Origin: Lepus europaeus
Lineage: Eukaryota; Chordata; Mammalia; Lagomorpha; Leporidae
Length of the DNA stretch: 64,000 nucleotides
Reading direction: 5' to 3'
NCBI RefSeq assembly: GCF_033115175.1
Contig: NC_084829.1
Coordinates: 16,070,496-16,134,495 of the forward strand
Shown piece after piece: positions 24,000 through 35,384 of this stretch. The notes under the pieces were generated by a model. That model was not told the DNA's origin. It searched no databases and worked only from the letters and a program-made list of their open reading frames with translations. Made by a program: the position numbers and the translations under genes. The first letter of the stretch is position 1; every line of letters starts with the position of its first letter.

Positions 24000-26007
24000 G
24001 AGTCATAGCTACAGTTTTGAATAATTTCTTCATAATAGTCAAGAAACATATTTGAAATGACATGTCAAAAAAAGTTCAACTATTTACATTATCTCTATTC
24101 AGAAAGAAAGAAGAGAGGTACCAACTTGAAATTTAGCTGTTATTTTTCAATAAAATATTTTCTGTGAGATTTTGGACCACATAAGATGTGACTGCAGACA
24201 AAAAGATATATATATGTAATGTATAAGTACATCACTTGATGTGTATGCAGATAAGTATGTATTTACGAAACCATCGCCACAAGCTATGCCATAAATCAAT
24301 TGCCAACAAAAGTTTCCTCCTACTCTTTCTGTTTGTTATTGTGTGTGATAAAAAAGCTTAATATAAGATATACCTTTTTATTGAACTTTCATTTAGTGGT
24401 TCACTAAGCCTTTGACTATAATATAAATTAAAAGTATATTCTCAAAAATAATAAATAAAACATTAATTTAAAAAAGTGCACTCAAGTGCAAAAAATTTAA
24501 GTGAACAAAATAGTCCTGAATGGAAGCTTTCCAGATGCTATTGTAGCTTCAATGCTAAGGAGTCCTCTCTCCAAACTCAGTGATAGGAAAATCTGGTGAT
24601 AGATTATCGATCTGTTCAATTCTTAGAAGTTTTGGCAACTCTGAGATATTCATGAAAGTGCAGAGGAATTGGATCTGTATAACACTACTGAATAATGCTG
24701 AGCTTATTAGCCCCTTAAAAAGAGACTAACCTGTTTCATGATTTTTCACCAGACTGAATAAATGTTATTTGTTTCTACGTAAATAAAATCATTATCTGTC
24801 CCATTCATCTTCAAACTACTACCTACCAATTCAGGTAATTTCACAAAATATCGTGCTAACTTTTTAATTAAAACAGTGATGATCAGTAAAAATATGTGGT
24901 GTTTTTATTATCATTGTTAATAGTATGACTTACCTTTAACTTTTAGTGAAAATGATACACTGGGGAAATGCTTTAGGCTATACAGACAAAGTGAAGAGCA
25001 ACAGAAATCATATGTGCATTCTTGAAATTTACAGAATGGTGTTGGTAGGGAGGAGGTTAAAGAAACCCTGTTTAAGCAGGAGTCCTTTGAAGGTATTCTA
25101 GAGAATGAGAAGGAGTTATCAAAAGAATAAGTATACAAAAGAGAAAGATTTTCTAGAGCTTTCAATAGGAATAGATTTGACATGCCAAACAGCTGAACTG
25201 GTCAGCAGTAAAAATGTTTGAGTGATTTATGAGATGAGAATGAAGCCAAGGCAGAAGTCAAAACATACAAGTCCTTTGAAGACACCTTGAAAAATTATGA
25301 TACCTCTTGAATGTATTTGAAAATGGCTACCAAGTTTTAAGCACATAGCTAATGTGCTTTCAATGAATATGTTAACAGTGTAGATGAATACATCTGAGTG
25401 CAAGTAGTAAATCCCATTAATAGACTCTCATAAGGAGATCATAGTTGTTTGGATAAGGATAAAGTTGTTGGAAATTTTTAAAAATGAGAGGTTACTTAAC
25501 ATATATTTTTGCACTCAAAATTACTAGCTTGGATGATAAAGAAGGAATTGAGGATGAGAGAAAAAAAAAGGAAATAATAAATGCCAGTTCTCTTATATAA
25601 CAAATTGAAAAATCAAAGATGCTGTTAACTAAAGTATAAAAAGATATTAGCCAAATATTCAAATTTTATGAGTTAATTCATTGACCACCTGAAAGATGTG
25701 TTCACTATTTCAAGCTAATGACCTTTGGAAGGAATCATATGGACACATCCTTTTAGAACCAGATCAATGCCAAACTTTTGAATGTGCATGTGGGAAAATT
25801 GAGATCCTTAGTTTAAAAGAAAATTTCCCATGGTCACCTAGATTTTTTTAAATGTAATATTAAATTCATTGCCATAAAATATCTGTAATAAGTACCGGGT
25901 ATTTGGCTTACATTTTTCCATTAGCTTTTCTCAATTATTAACAAAATTTCTCTGCTGTTAATTAGCTCTGCATTGCATCAGATTATTTAGACAGTCCATA
26001 TTGACTA
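24000..26007. other. Unique AT-rich sequence upstream of OR2W1
   Basis: No repeat or coding signal was recognised. It could contain the non-coding 5' exon and promoter of the receptor gene, but nothing specific can be pointed out. Confidence 0.55.
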
Positions 26008-26129
26008 ATTATTTCTTCTTCTTTCCTCTTCTCTTTCTTCCTCTTCTTCTTCTTCCTCTTCTTCTTCCTCTTTGTCTCTGTTTCTCTTTTTCCATCCTCC
26101 TCTTCTCCATCTTCTCTTCTCCCTCTAAG
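26008..26129 (+). promoter_or_regulatory. Polypyrimidine tract and candidate splice acceptor of OR2W1
   Basis: About 115 bases are almost pure C/T, rich in TCTTC units. They end in 'ctccctctaag', with AG at 26128-26129 and a second AG at 26134-26135, 14-20 bases before the OR start codon. OR genes normally carry a 5' non-coding exon spliced to the coding exon, so this is a plausible acceptor. It may equally be a simple repeat. Confidence 0.5.
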
Positions 26130-26148
26130 ACTTAGGCATCAAAGGATT

Positions 26149-27102
26149 ATGTACCAAGGAAATTACAGTTATTTACATGTTTTTATTCTGTGTGGTTTCT
26201 TGGACCATCCCAAACTGGAGAAGATTCTGTCAGGAGTTGTCACCGTCTTCTACTTAACTACACTGCTGGGTAACACAGCCATCATTCTTGCATCTCTCTT
26301 GGATTCCCATCTCCATACACCAATGTACTTTTTCCTCAGGAATTTGTCTTTCCTTGATTTGTGTTTCACAACTAGCATTGTCCCTCAGATGCTGGTTAAC
26401 CTGTGGGGACCTGATAAGACCATCAGTTACGTGGGTTGTGTCATTCAACTCTATGTCTATATGTGGTTGGGCTCCATTGAGTGCCTTCTCCTGGCTGTAA
26501 TGTCCTATGATCGTTTCACAGCGATTTGCAAGCCCTTGCATTACTTGGTAATCATGAACCCACATCTTTGTCTCAAGATGATTATCACGGTCTGGAGCAT
26601 TAGTTTGGCCAACTCTGTGGTATTATGTACACTCACCCTGAATTTGCCTAGATGTGGAAACAACCTTCTGGATCATTTCTTGTGTGAGCTGCCAGCTATG
26701 GTCAAGATAGCCTGTGTAGACACCACAACAGTGGAAATGTCTGTCTTTGCTTTAGGCATTGTCATTGTCCTTACACCCCTGATCCTTATTCTTACATCCT
26801 ATGGCTACATTGCCAAAGCTGTGCTGAAAATGAAGTCAAAAGCAGGCCAGCGAAAAGCAGTGAACACCTGTGGATCTCATCTCACTGTGGTGTCCATCTT
26901 CTATGGTACCATTATCTACATGTACCTGCAACCAGGTAACAGTGTCTCCAAAGACCAGGGAAAGTTCCTCACCCTCTTTTACACCATCATCACCCCAAGT
27001 CTCAATCCCCTCATTTACACATTGAGGAATAAGGACATGAAGGATGCATTAAAGAAGCTGATGAGAGTTCACCATGAATCTACAAAAAAAAGAGAAACCT
27101 GA
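26149..27102 (+). CDS. OR2W1: Olfactory receptor, OR2W1 orthologue
   Basis: A seven-transmembrane G-protein-coupled odorant receptor of the olfactory neuron ciliary membrane, acting through Golf and adenylate cyclase. The 317-aa frame is intact in one exon. Hallmarks in order: N-glycosylation site NYS at residues 5-7, GN at 41-42 in TM1, PMYFFL at 58-63, the conserved Cys97, MSYDRFTAIC at 118-127 (variant of MAYDRYVAIC), the ECL2 cysteines 169, 179 and 189, SY at 217-218, KAVNTCGSHL at 236-245, and NPLIYTLRN at 286-294. Recalled similarity to human OR2W1 is very high along the whole length, including LHTPMYFFLRNLSFLDLCFT and the LWGPDKTISYVGC loop. The start aligns with the usual OR2W1 start, and the protein is about three residues shorter at the C-terminus. 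A pyrimidine-rich tract lies just upstream. Its ligand cannot be read from sequence. Confidence 0.95.
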   Translation: MYQGNYSYLHVFILCGFLDHPKLEKILSGVVTVFYLTTLLGNTAIILASLLDSHLHTPMYFFLRNLSFLDLCFTTSIVPQMLVNLWGPDKTISYVGCVIQLYVYMWLGSIECLLLAVMSYDRFTAICKPLHYLVIMNPHLCLKMIITVWSISLANSVVLCTLTLNLPRCGNNLLDHFLCELPAMVKIACVDTTTVEMSVFALGIVIVLTPLILILTSYGYIAKAVLKMKSKAGQRKAVNTCGSHLTVVSIFYGTIIYMYLQPGNSVSKDQGKFLTLFYTIITPSLNPLIYTLRNKDMKDALKKLMRVHHESTKKRET

Positions 27103-28015
27103 TGGCATAGAAAAATATTAAGAGTGACTAAGGCAAGTAAATGTGTTTCCATCCTTAATTTTACTGAGGCAAGTAATTCCTAGATCAGAAAATTCAATTT
27201 CACAATTCTGTACAAACATTTTGTTGATGGAAAAAATAAACTATCCTGCTTAGCTATTTTATGTCTCTAACCATTGGAATGTCTTCATGGAAAAAGGTTA
27301 TATGAATTTTCATTCTTTGCTTCATATATAAAACAAAAGGGAAGTGTATATAAACTTGAATGCATTTAAATTATGTTATAGCACTGAAGAAACTGTTTCA
27401 GTTATCTGATTTTGTAATCTAAGGCTATGCTTGACTATTCTGAAATATGGATTTAAATGAATGCTTTCATATACATTATGGTTTGTATTCGAAATAATAA
27501 TATACAACTCACAATTTTATACATTAAATTTTTCATGGTAGCATCCAAACATTTATGAGCACTTGAAGCAAATGATGCAATTTACAAGATAGTAATGGTG
27601 ATAAACCTTAACTAAAGCAATTCATTCTGCTCAGTAAAACGTTATGCTAACATCTGGAGTAAAGGGTTAAGGGTCTATGATATTTAAATCTCTTACTACT
27701 TTATCATGATACAGGACCATAGAAAGGCATGAATTAAAAGGTTTTAAAGGTGACTGATAATCTGATTCATTTCTCACTTACTTATTAAATGTTTATCCCA
27801 TGATTGTCTCTTAGTAGAAAGAGAATATGACTGGGTTTACATCAGTTGGGTTTTTGACATAAATCTAAGGGAATGTGCAATTTATGTGATGTTGAGAACT
27901 GTGATAATACCAGTATGTAGTGGGAAAATAAATGAATCATTTTCATATAGATATTTGTTCTAATGTAGAATGACATGGGATACTGAATTTTTTCTTTCCA
28001 GAGTTATCACTTTGT
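27103..28015. other. OR2W1 downstream sequence
   Basis: AT-rich unique DNA, probably partly 3'UTR. A candidate poly(A) signal, 'aaaaaataaactatc', lies near 27231-27245. No other feature was seen. Confidence 0.55.
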
Positions 28016-28352
28016 GGGTTTTTTTATTTTTATTTTTTATTTTGACAGGCAGAGTTAGACAGTGAAAGAAACAGAGAGAAAGGTCTTCCTTCCTTTGGTT
28101 CACGCCCTAAATGGCCGCTACGGCCAATGCACTGCGCCTATCCGAAGCCAGGATCCAGGTGCTTCTTCCTGGTCTCCCATGTGGGTGCAGGGCCCAAGCA
28201 CTTGGGCTATCCTCCACTGCACTACCAGGCCACAGCAGAGAGCTGGACTGGAAGAGGAGCAACCAGGTTAGAACCGGTGTCCCAACCCAGGACTAGAAAC
28301 TGGAGTACTGGCACTGCAGGTGGAGGATTAGCCTAGTGATCCAAGGTGCCAG
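28016..28352 (-). mobile_element. CSINE, antisense
   Basis: A complete antisense CSINE of the 'ggctaatcc' head type with a T-rich start. The reverse-complement head is at about 28320-28352. Confidence 0.9.
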
Positions 28353-29130
28353 CCAGACTTACCACGTTGATAATAGATGGCACCTCCCTCCATTAACATG
28401 TCATTGCAATGGTTACCTTTGCTATGGGGATTTTCTATGTAAAAACCTAAATAACAACACAGAGATTGGCACTCCAAAGAAAATGAGCTTATTTGGTAGT
28501 AGCAGGGCATTACAATACAGTATACATATACAATATACATATACACATATATAAACCATAGGAGCATCCTGGGAGACAAAAGCAAAAGATTTTTTAAAGG
28601 TAAAATGAAGAAGGTCACATCGGTTCTCAAAAGAATGATCCTTGACTCCAAGGATCAATAACAAGAGTAGCCATGGTACAAGATTGGATAGGCATATGCT
28701 GGGCAGATGTCCTGGTAGAAATATTTTTGTATAGGCTGTGGTTTTAGCAGAGCCTTTTGTGACAGCCCCATCATCAGGCCATCATGCATGAGGACCCCGT
28801 GCCTTTAGGGTTCCCTGGCTTCGTATGTCAGTGTTTGACACAAGTGACTCCATTTTCATTCTGACAGCTTTCATATTTCTCCCTTTTCACTGAAATGTTT
28901 CTCCACTGAGCCAACACTCCATGGTTAGCTTTAGATTGTTTCAGTTGTAAAACTGCTTCAGCCACATTTGAGCAACAAAATGGGGTTGGCTGGAATGGCT
29001 CTCAGTCTACCAAGATTCCACTGTTAGGTTCAATTCTGTCTATTCTGCAGGCGTTGCCTGTTATCTCAAAGACCTGGGCAGCGTTATTCTGTTAGTTGAA
29101 CTTCTATAGAAATCTGACAGGCAACAATTA
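28353..29130. other. Unique sequence, no gene seen
   Basis: Contains a short (ATATAC)n stretch at about 28520-28552. The part at 28740-29090 has an LTR-like base composition, but no LTR boundaries could be found. Confidence 0.5.
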
Positions 29131-29546
29131 CAAAGTTTAAAATGAAGCTACAAACAAGTGAGGGTGGAGAGGATGTGGCGAAAAGGGAACCCTAGCACAC
29201 TGCTGTGAGAATGTAAATCAGTGCACCATCCTAAAAAACAGTGTGGCCCTTCCTCAAAAAGTAAAAATAGAGCTGCCCTATGACCCATCACCCCCTTCAC
29301 TGGGGATTTAACAGAGCACTATTCACAAAAGCCAAGAAATGCAAACAATTTACACGTCCTTCAACTAATGAATGTTTTTTTAAATGTGGTATGTAAACTC
29401 AACACACTGCTACTGAACACAAAAATGGGCGAAATCTTAACTTGGATGAACCTGGCAGTCATCATGTGAAGTGAAGTTTGCCAGACACAGAAAGACAAGC
29501 ACATGGGACCTCACCCATGTAGACTCAAAAAATGTTGCCCTCGAAG
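29131..29546 (+). mobile_element. Ancient L1 (L1M-like), left part
   Basis: It reads as a decayed L1 ORF2 C-terminus: the 'GGEDVAKRGTL' cysteine-region equivalent, 'LPYDP', 'tggatgaacctggcagtcatcatg', and 'gccagacacagaaagacaagcacatgggacc'. This is the pattern of old mammalian L1M elements rather than the recent lagomorph L1s. It is interrupted by composite B and continues at 33658. Confidence 0.8.
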
Positions 29547-29550
29547 GCAG

Positions 29551-29566
29551 CAAGATGGCGGAATAG
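29551..29566 (+). promoter_or_regulatory. YY1-like motif at composite B 5' end
   Basis: The motif caagatggcggaatag begins four bases after the element start, as in functional L1 promoters. Confidence 0.75.
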
Positions 29567-30457
29567 GCAGGAAGCACACTTAGTCCGGGGGGAGAGAAAG
29601 TTTAATATAAGTGGAGATACTGCAGGGTCAAGGAAGAGTAGGGGAAGAAACAGCAGAGGAAACTCTTCCGAAACTAGTGATTCACAGTGGACCTGCGTGG
29701 AGAGCGTGGGAGCCCAAGTTCGGGACACCAGCGGCAGACTCAACGCACCAGCGCTGGAACGCGAGGTGAGCCGAACCTCCATAGCCCGAGATACCAGCAG
29801 GCAAGCAGAAAGAGGAGGCTAGAGGGAACGAGGCTTGAAACTCTGTGGGGAAAAGTTCACCAGGCTAACTAGAAGAGAGAGAAAAAAATAAAAAAAGTGA
29901 CTGATACGGACACAAGTTTCTCTCTCTCCGCTCACCTCTCAAAGGCGAGCAAGACAGAGCAGGCGCCATTTTGGACATACGTCATAAGCAGGGCGACCTC
30001 AGGTCTGCACCAGCCCTGAGCCTAGCAGAAAAACCTGACTCTGTGGGGAGGGGTGAAATAACAGGAGATTAGCATCTAACTTGGCAACCCAGTGGGAGAC
30101 TGCAGGAGAATTGGAGCCCACACTGAGGGCAGCAGAGATTCCCTGTGTGGTCCTTGGGAAAGAGCTTCCGATCTCTGGCTCCTGTGGGTATATCATTTGC
30201 CTGCTAACTACCTCCAATTACGTTCAGCTGTGCGGAATTACTTCCCTTTTAAATCAAAAAAAGAAAGAGAGATTTACCACACCTGACCTGGGAGTGTCAT
30301 CCTTGACACACCCTCAACCCTGAGGAACCAAACACAGCTCTCAGTCCACACTCATCTCAAGCCTCTAAGGCTCCACTGAAATCAGACAATCCACTTAATA
30401 TAGAGCCATAGTGTAACAAGAAAAAACACCACAGTGAAGAAACCAAATATCTCCAAC

Positions 30458-31495
30458 ATGCCAAACAACAAACGCAAAAACCAAGCTAACAAGAACAAGG
30501 AAGACACTATGACACCCCCAAATGAAAAAGACACCCCAATTCAAGATTATGAAGATGATGAGATCGAAGAAATGCAAGAAGCGGATCTCAAAAAATTGAT
30601 AAGAACATTAAGAAGTTCTCAAAAACAAATTCTTGAACTACAGAAATCCTTCATGGACAAGATAGAAAATCTCTCTCGTGAAAGTGAAATATTAAGGAGG
30701 AATCAAAATGAAATGAAACAACTAATGGAACAAGAAACTCTGATAGTGACTAGAAATCATAATGAAATGAAGAATTCAATAGATCAAATGACAAACACAT
30801 TAGAGAGCCTTAAAAACAGAATGGGTGAAGCAGAAGAGAGAATATCAGACTTAGAAGACAGAGAACAGGAAAGGAAACAGGCAAACCAAAGAAAAGAAGA
30901 AGAAATTAGAAATCTAAAAAATATTGTCGGGAATCTACAGGATACTATTAAAAAACCCAACATTCGGGTTCTAGGAGTTCCTGAAGGCATGGAGAGGGAG
31001 AAAGGATTAGAAGGCATTTTCAGTGAGATACTAGCAGAAAATTTCCCAGGTTTGGAGAAGGACAGAGGCATCTTAGTACAGGAAGCTTATAGAACCCCTA
31101 ATAAACATGACCAAAAGAGATCCTCACCACGACATGTTGTAATCAAACTCACCACAGTGAAACAGAAAGAAAAGATTCTAAAAGGTGCAAGAGAGAAACG
31201 TCAGATCACTCTTAGAGGATCTCCAATTAGACTCACAGCAGACTTCTCATCAGAAACCCTACAAGCTAGAAGGGAATGGCGAGACATAGCCCAGGTACTA
31301 AGAGAGAAAAACTGCCAGCCCAGAATACTATATCCTGCAAAGCTCTCATTTGTGAATGAAGGTGAAATTAAGACTTTTCATAGCAAACAGAAACTGAAAG
31401 AATTTGTTGCCACTCATCCTGCCCTGCAAAAGATGCTTAAAGATGTCTTACACACAGAAACACAGAAACATGGTCACCAGTATGAAAGAAGGTAA
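30458..31495 (+). CDS. L1 ORF1p-like RNA-binding protein, intact (composite B)
   Basis: An open 345-codon ORF1 starting at the first ATG (30458); upstream in-frame codons start only with GTG. ORF1p is the trimeric nucleic-acid chaperone that coats L1 RNA. In order: a basic/acidic N-terminus (1-39), a long heptad-rich coiled coil (about 40-165), an RRM starting at NIRVLGVPEG (168-177), the basic REKRQITLRG (245-254), TLQARREW (267-274), and YPAKLSF (292-298) in the C-terminal domain. All core motifs typical of mammalian ORF1p are present and no stop or frameshift is seen. It is followed by non-L1 DNA, not ORF2, so the element depends on another L1 for reverse transcription. Whether it is expressed is unknown. 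Confidence 0.8.
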   Translation: MPNNKRKNQANKNKEDTMTPPNEKDTPIQDYEDDEIEEMQEADLKKLIRTLRSSQKQILELQKSFMDKIENLSRESEILRRNQNEMKQLMEQETLIVTRNHNEMKNSIDQMTNTLESLKNRMGEAEERISDLEDREQERKQANQRKEEEIRNLKNIVGNLQDTIKKPNIRVLGVPEGMEREKGLEGIFSEILAENFPGLEKDRGILVQEAYRTPNKHDQKRSSPRHVVIKLTTVKQKEKILKGAREKRQITLRGSPIRLTADFSSETLQARREWRDIAQVLREKNCQPRILYPAKLSFVNEGEIKTFHSKQKLKEFVATHPALQKMLKDVLHTETQKHGHQYERR

Positions 31496-33220
31496 AGGAA
31501 GGAAACCTCACAGCAAAAGATCACAGGAAGCTCAATTTCTCTTTGACATAGAATTAAACTCTGATGCTCTGTTAAAGCAATGTGTTAAAGTAATCTATTA
31601 TGTTCTCTTGATGTCTGTTAAATTCTAATTGTTCAAAAACAGCTGAATTTTTATTAAGAGCTATGGGTTATTTAAATATGTGCTTTTTTTCAAAAATTTG
31701 AATAATCACCTTGTAACAATGATCAAATTTGGTCTATGTTATGTCATGATTTTAAGAAATCTTATTTCAACCAGATATTTTGGAGACATGATAGTTATCT
31801 TAATGAGAAAGCCCCAGAGGCTTAAAGGGTTAAATACTTGTAAAATCCTACAGGTGCTTTCAAAAATACTGTGAAGTAAGCAAGTGTCTCTTGTTGGTTG
31901 ATGAGTTTATAATTTTAAATTGTCAGCAAGCGATCTAGGACTTGCTCCCTCATTTCTCTATTCTAAGCCCAACTTGTTCTTTCATTTCTCTATTCTCTTC
32001 AAGGTAGGAAACTAACTCTATTATGAAGGAATCTGTAGGATGCACAATTTAATCTTTAGACCTTATAAAAGAGATGGCTAACATTTTTCTGCAATAGCAT
32101 AGCCAAAATAAGAACTCAAATAATAATCTCATAGCTAGATTCACTTCGCCATCAGCGAAGTATACAGTAGGTAGAAAAAACCTCCCTTTCAGACCAAAGG
32201 GAAAGAAAGTTTTAAAGTGAGAATATAATTTTCCTCATGGGCATTGTCTACCTTAGAAAAACTACTACAGAACATGCCTGTGACTATAGACTTGTAGTTC
32301 AGGCCACCGAAGATTAGAGATGGGAAACGGGCACTCCCTTGACTTGCATCCTCTGGTCTGCTTTAACACAAACCAGGAGGAAAAGAAAGCTCGGCATCAG
32401 AAGCAATGGGTGGCAGGCCTATTAATGGCTGATCTGTACAATGATCTGCCCTCAAGGAGACCCAACAGGCCAGTCCACTGCAGTGGCTTTCAATGTGGTA
32501 AGCATGGGCTTCAGCAGAAGTCAGCTTGTGAAGAGCCCTGGCAGCTCTGCCAAGAGTTGGATCACTGGAAATGGACCTGCTCTGGAGTCGAAGGATGCCC
32601 AGGTCAGAGCCACAGATCGTATTGGCTCCAAGCTGAAAAGCCCTTCACTCAGCCCAACTTCCAAAGTGACCACTGCAGCTGAGGGGATGGTCAAGTAGGG
32701 TCAGCAACATTGCAGGCAGAACTGTAAATTTCTTGTTAGAGATGCCCCCTGCCTTGACCTGGCCAGCTCTCCTCCCAGGCCAGCCAAGTAATGAAAGTCA
32801 ACAGAGTGCCTTCCCCTAGGAGGTTCACACCTCCCTTAGGATATACCCCATGTGAAGAGATAGATAGGTCTGGGCCTCTGAATTTACAAGGCCTGAAGCC
32901 CACCAGATTATTATCAAGCCCCTTCTATCAGGTTCTATTTGCCTCTCAATCAGAAAACTTCATTGTAGCTTAGACAGCACCTTTCTTAGCTCCTCTAATA
33001 ATGACTCTGTCCTTTGTTCTAGGCCCTGTCTAGTGCACTTGGGCCTCATTCCTTTGTAATCATAACCTCTACTCTACCACCAATGGCTCTACTCCCAACC
33101 TGTGTGTACTGATGGTCCTCTTCCCCACTTAATGCTGTATAATTGTTCAAACCTGGTAAATGCCACTCTTAGGATCATTGGTTACTATCCTCACTCTGTC
33201 TTTTATGATTTTGTCTAAAT
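31496..33220 (+). other. Non-L1 middle segment of composite B
   Basis: AT-rich sequence just after ORF1, then a zinc-knuckle-like stretch. Two internal breaks relative to copy C are visible: at about 31784 ('attttgga' joined to 'gacatgatag') and at about 31920 ('taattttaaa' joined to 'ttgtcagcaag'). Neither junction has GT..AG ends. Confidence 0.75.
32320..32682 (+). pseudogene. Degenerate retroviral Gag nucleocapsid-like segment (copy B)
   Basis: Same FQCGK and LC-x4-H-WKW-C pattern as in copy A, with the same lost His and Cys. The damage therefore predates the spread of the three copies. Confidence 0.5.
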
Positions 33221-33657
33221 ATGATCAGAGTCGGCAAACTTGGAAGGCTTCCATAGCCTTGGCAACTCATGACGACAGCCTAGGATGGTTACTGGCACCA
33301 TAAACTAGAGTGTCAATTTGCTGGGTCAACAACAGGAGCCACTGTGCAGTTGCTCCTCATGTGGGATCTCTGTCCTTAATGTGCTGTCCATTTTGATTTA
33401 ATGCTATAACTAGTACTCAAACAGTATGTTTCACTTTGTGTTTCTATGTGGGTGCAAACTGTTGAAATCTTTATACTAAATTGATCTTCTGTATATAAAG
33501 AGAATTGAAAATGAATCTTGATGCAAATGGAAGGGGAGAGGGAGCGGGAGAGGGGAGGGTTGCGGGTGGGAGGGAAGTTATGGGGGGGGGGGAAGCCATT
33601 GTAATCCATAAGCTGTATACTGGAAATTTATATTCATTAAATAAAAGTTAAAAAAAA
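33221..33657 (+). other. L1-type 3'UTR of composite B
   Basis: A single-unit L1 3'UTR, with a G-rich tract at 33530-33592 (including a run of ten G at 33582-33591), the terminus and poly(A). Confidence 0.85.
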
Positions 33658-34080
33658 AATGTTGCCCTCGAAGAAGTTGAGTGTAAGATTGTGGTAGCCA
33701 GAGGCTGGAGAGCAAAAGGGAAAGGGGAGGGATAGAGACCGTTGATCATCATATACCTAATTATAGCTAGATAGGTATGAAAAGTTGTCATACTCTTGCA
33801 CAGTAGAGTGACTGTAGAAAGGTAACAGTGAGATAGGGAAAGGCTAATTAACCTGGAGCAAATTACGCTTAGATAGGAATCAGAAATTCTGCTATCCTAT
33901 TTCACTGCAGAATGACTGTAGATAGTAAAATGTACTATTTTCAAAGTCATTTAAATGGTATGTTTACCCTGATTTGCACAATATATTCATGTATTGAAAC
34001 ATCACTTGGTGCTACATAAATATGTGCAAGTTTTGCATCAGCCAGCCAATTTTTAAAAAATTTAAAAATAAATAAAAATC
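33658..34080 (+). mobile_element. Ancient L1 (L1M-like), right part
   Basis: It resumes after composite B with 'gtggtagccagaggctgg', 'gggaaaggggagggata', and a 3' end reading 'aatatattcatgtattgaaacatcac...acataaatatgtgcaa...ttaaaaataaataaa'. This is the order found at L1M 3' ends. Confidence 0.75.
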
Positions 34081-34137
34081 ATTTGATTGCTTAAAAACAA
34101 AAAGGAGCTGGTGAAATTAATTTTAATAATATATTTT

Positions 34138-34400
34138 GGGACCAGTCTATGGTATAGAAGGTTAAGCCTCCTCCTGAAGTGTCAGGATCCCATATGGGCA
34201 TTGATTTAAGTACCAGCTGCTCCACTTCTGATCCAGCTCCCTGCTAATGCTCCTGGGAAAGCAGCAGTGGATGACCCAAGTCCTTGGGACCCTGGACCTA
34301 TGTGGGAGACCTGGCTTCAGCTCCTGACTCCTGGCTTCAGCCTGGCCCAGCCTTGACCATTGTGGCCATTTGGGATGTGAACCAGCATATGGAAAATCAA

Positions 34401-34447
<47 letters not shown>

Positions 34448-34503
34448 ATATCTCTCCTTCTCTGTAAATCTGACTCTCAAATAAACAAATCTGTAAAAAG
34501 TAA
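34138..34503 (+). mobile_element. CSINE with (CT)n
   Basis: The duplication taataatatatttt is at 34124-34137 and 34504-34517. The body contains a pure (CT)n tract at 34394-34444. Confidence 0.92.
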
Positions 34504-34786
34504 TAATAATATATTTTACATTATCCAATGTATAAATATTATTTTGACATATAATCAATATTTTAAAATTACTAGTAAGATATTGTCTTTTTTCATACCA
34601 ACTCTTTAAAATCCTATGTGTTTTTTACACTTACCTACATTTTGGTTCAAATTCCACATTTCTAGCACTCAACCAGGTAAGGATAGAAGGCACTGTACTA
34701 GCACAATTCTATATCTTGATCTCTGTGGTAGCTACAAAAGTGTATACTTATATAAAAATTGAGTAGTTGAAAAAATGAAAATACAA

Positions 34787-35134
34787 GGGCCAGCGCTGTG
34801 GTGCAGCAGGTTAACGCCCTGGCCTGAAGCACCAGCATCCCATATGGGCGCCGGTTTGAGACCCGGCTGCTCCTCTTCCAATTCAGCTCTCTGCTATGGC
34901 CTGGGAAAGCAGTAGACGATGGCCCAAGTCCTTGGGCCCCTGCACCCACATGGGAGACCCAGAAGAAGCTCCTGGCTCCTGGCTTCGGATCAGTGCAGCT
35001 CTGACTGTGGCGGCCAATTTGGAGTGAACCATTGGATGGAAGACCTCTCTCTCTCTCTCTCTGCCTCTCTCTCTCTCTGCCTCTCTTCTCTCTCTGTGTA
35101 ACTCTGACTTTCAAATAAATAAATAAATCTTTTC
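34787..35134 (+). mobile_element. CSINE
   Basis: A well-preserved copy with head 'gggccagcgctgtggtgcagc'. A perfect 16-bp duplication, aaaaatgaaaatacaa, lies at 34771-34786 and 35135-35150. Confidence 0.95.
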
Positions 35135-35202
35135 AAAAATGAAAATACAAATTTAATAGTAATGTGATAACCTCAGTTTGCATAGCAACTGTTTTTGCAG
35201 GT

Positions 35203-35372
35203 TTTTATTTATTTATTTATTTGAAAAGCAGATTACAGAGAAAGGGGGAGGCGGTATCTTCCATCTCCTAAATGGGTTCATTCCCTAAATGGGTGCAACA
35301 GCCAGGGCTTGGCCAGGCTGAAGCAAGGAGGCATCTCATCTGGGTCTGCCACATGGTTACAGGGTCCCAGGA
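35203..35372 (-). mobile_element. CSINE fragment, antisense
   Basis: Covers the tail 'ttatttatttgaaaagcagattacagag' and part of the body. The head half is missing. Confidence 0.8.
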
Positions 35373-35384
35373 AGTATGATCATG

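Larger units (their letters stand above)
29547..33657 (+). mobile_element. Composite L1/ERV-like element, copy B
   Basis: The same architecture as copy A: 5'UTR (29547-30457), an open ORF1 (30458-31495), a non-L1 middle (31496 to about 33220), and an L1-type 3'UTR with poly(A) to 33657. A perfect 16-bp target-site duplication, aatgttgccctcgaag, flanks it at 29531-29546 and 33658-33673. At 4.1 kb it is the shortest uninterrupted copy: relative to C it lacks two internal blocks of about 280 and 695 bp. The duplication plus poly(A) show it moved as one RNA-templated unit. Confidence 0.93.

Noticed and set aside
28740-29100. Possible solitary LTR
   Set aside because: The base composition is suggestive, but I found no TG..CA ends, poly(A) signal placement or duplication to support it.
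30434-30457. ORF1 of composite B starting at 30434
   Set aside because: The codon there is GTG. The first in-frame ATG is at 30458 and gives the usual ORF1 N-terminus. The same holds for copies A and C.
34787-34860. tRNA-like heads of CSINEs as tRNA genes
   Set aside because: CSINE heads derive from a tRNA and keep box-like motifs, but they are embedded in complete SINE copies with A-tails and duplications.
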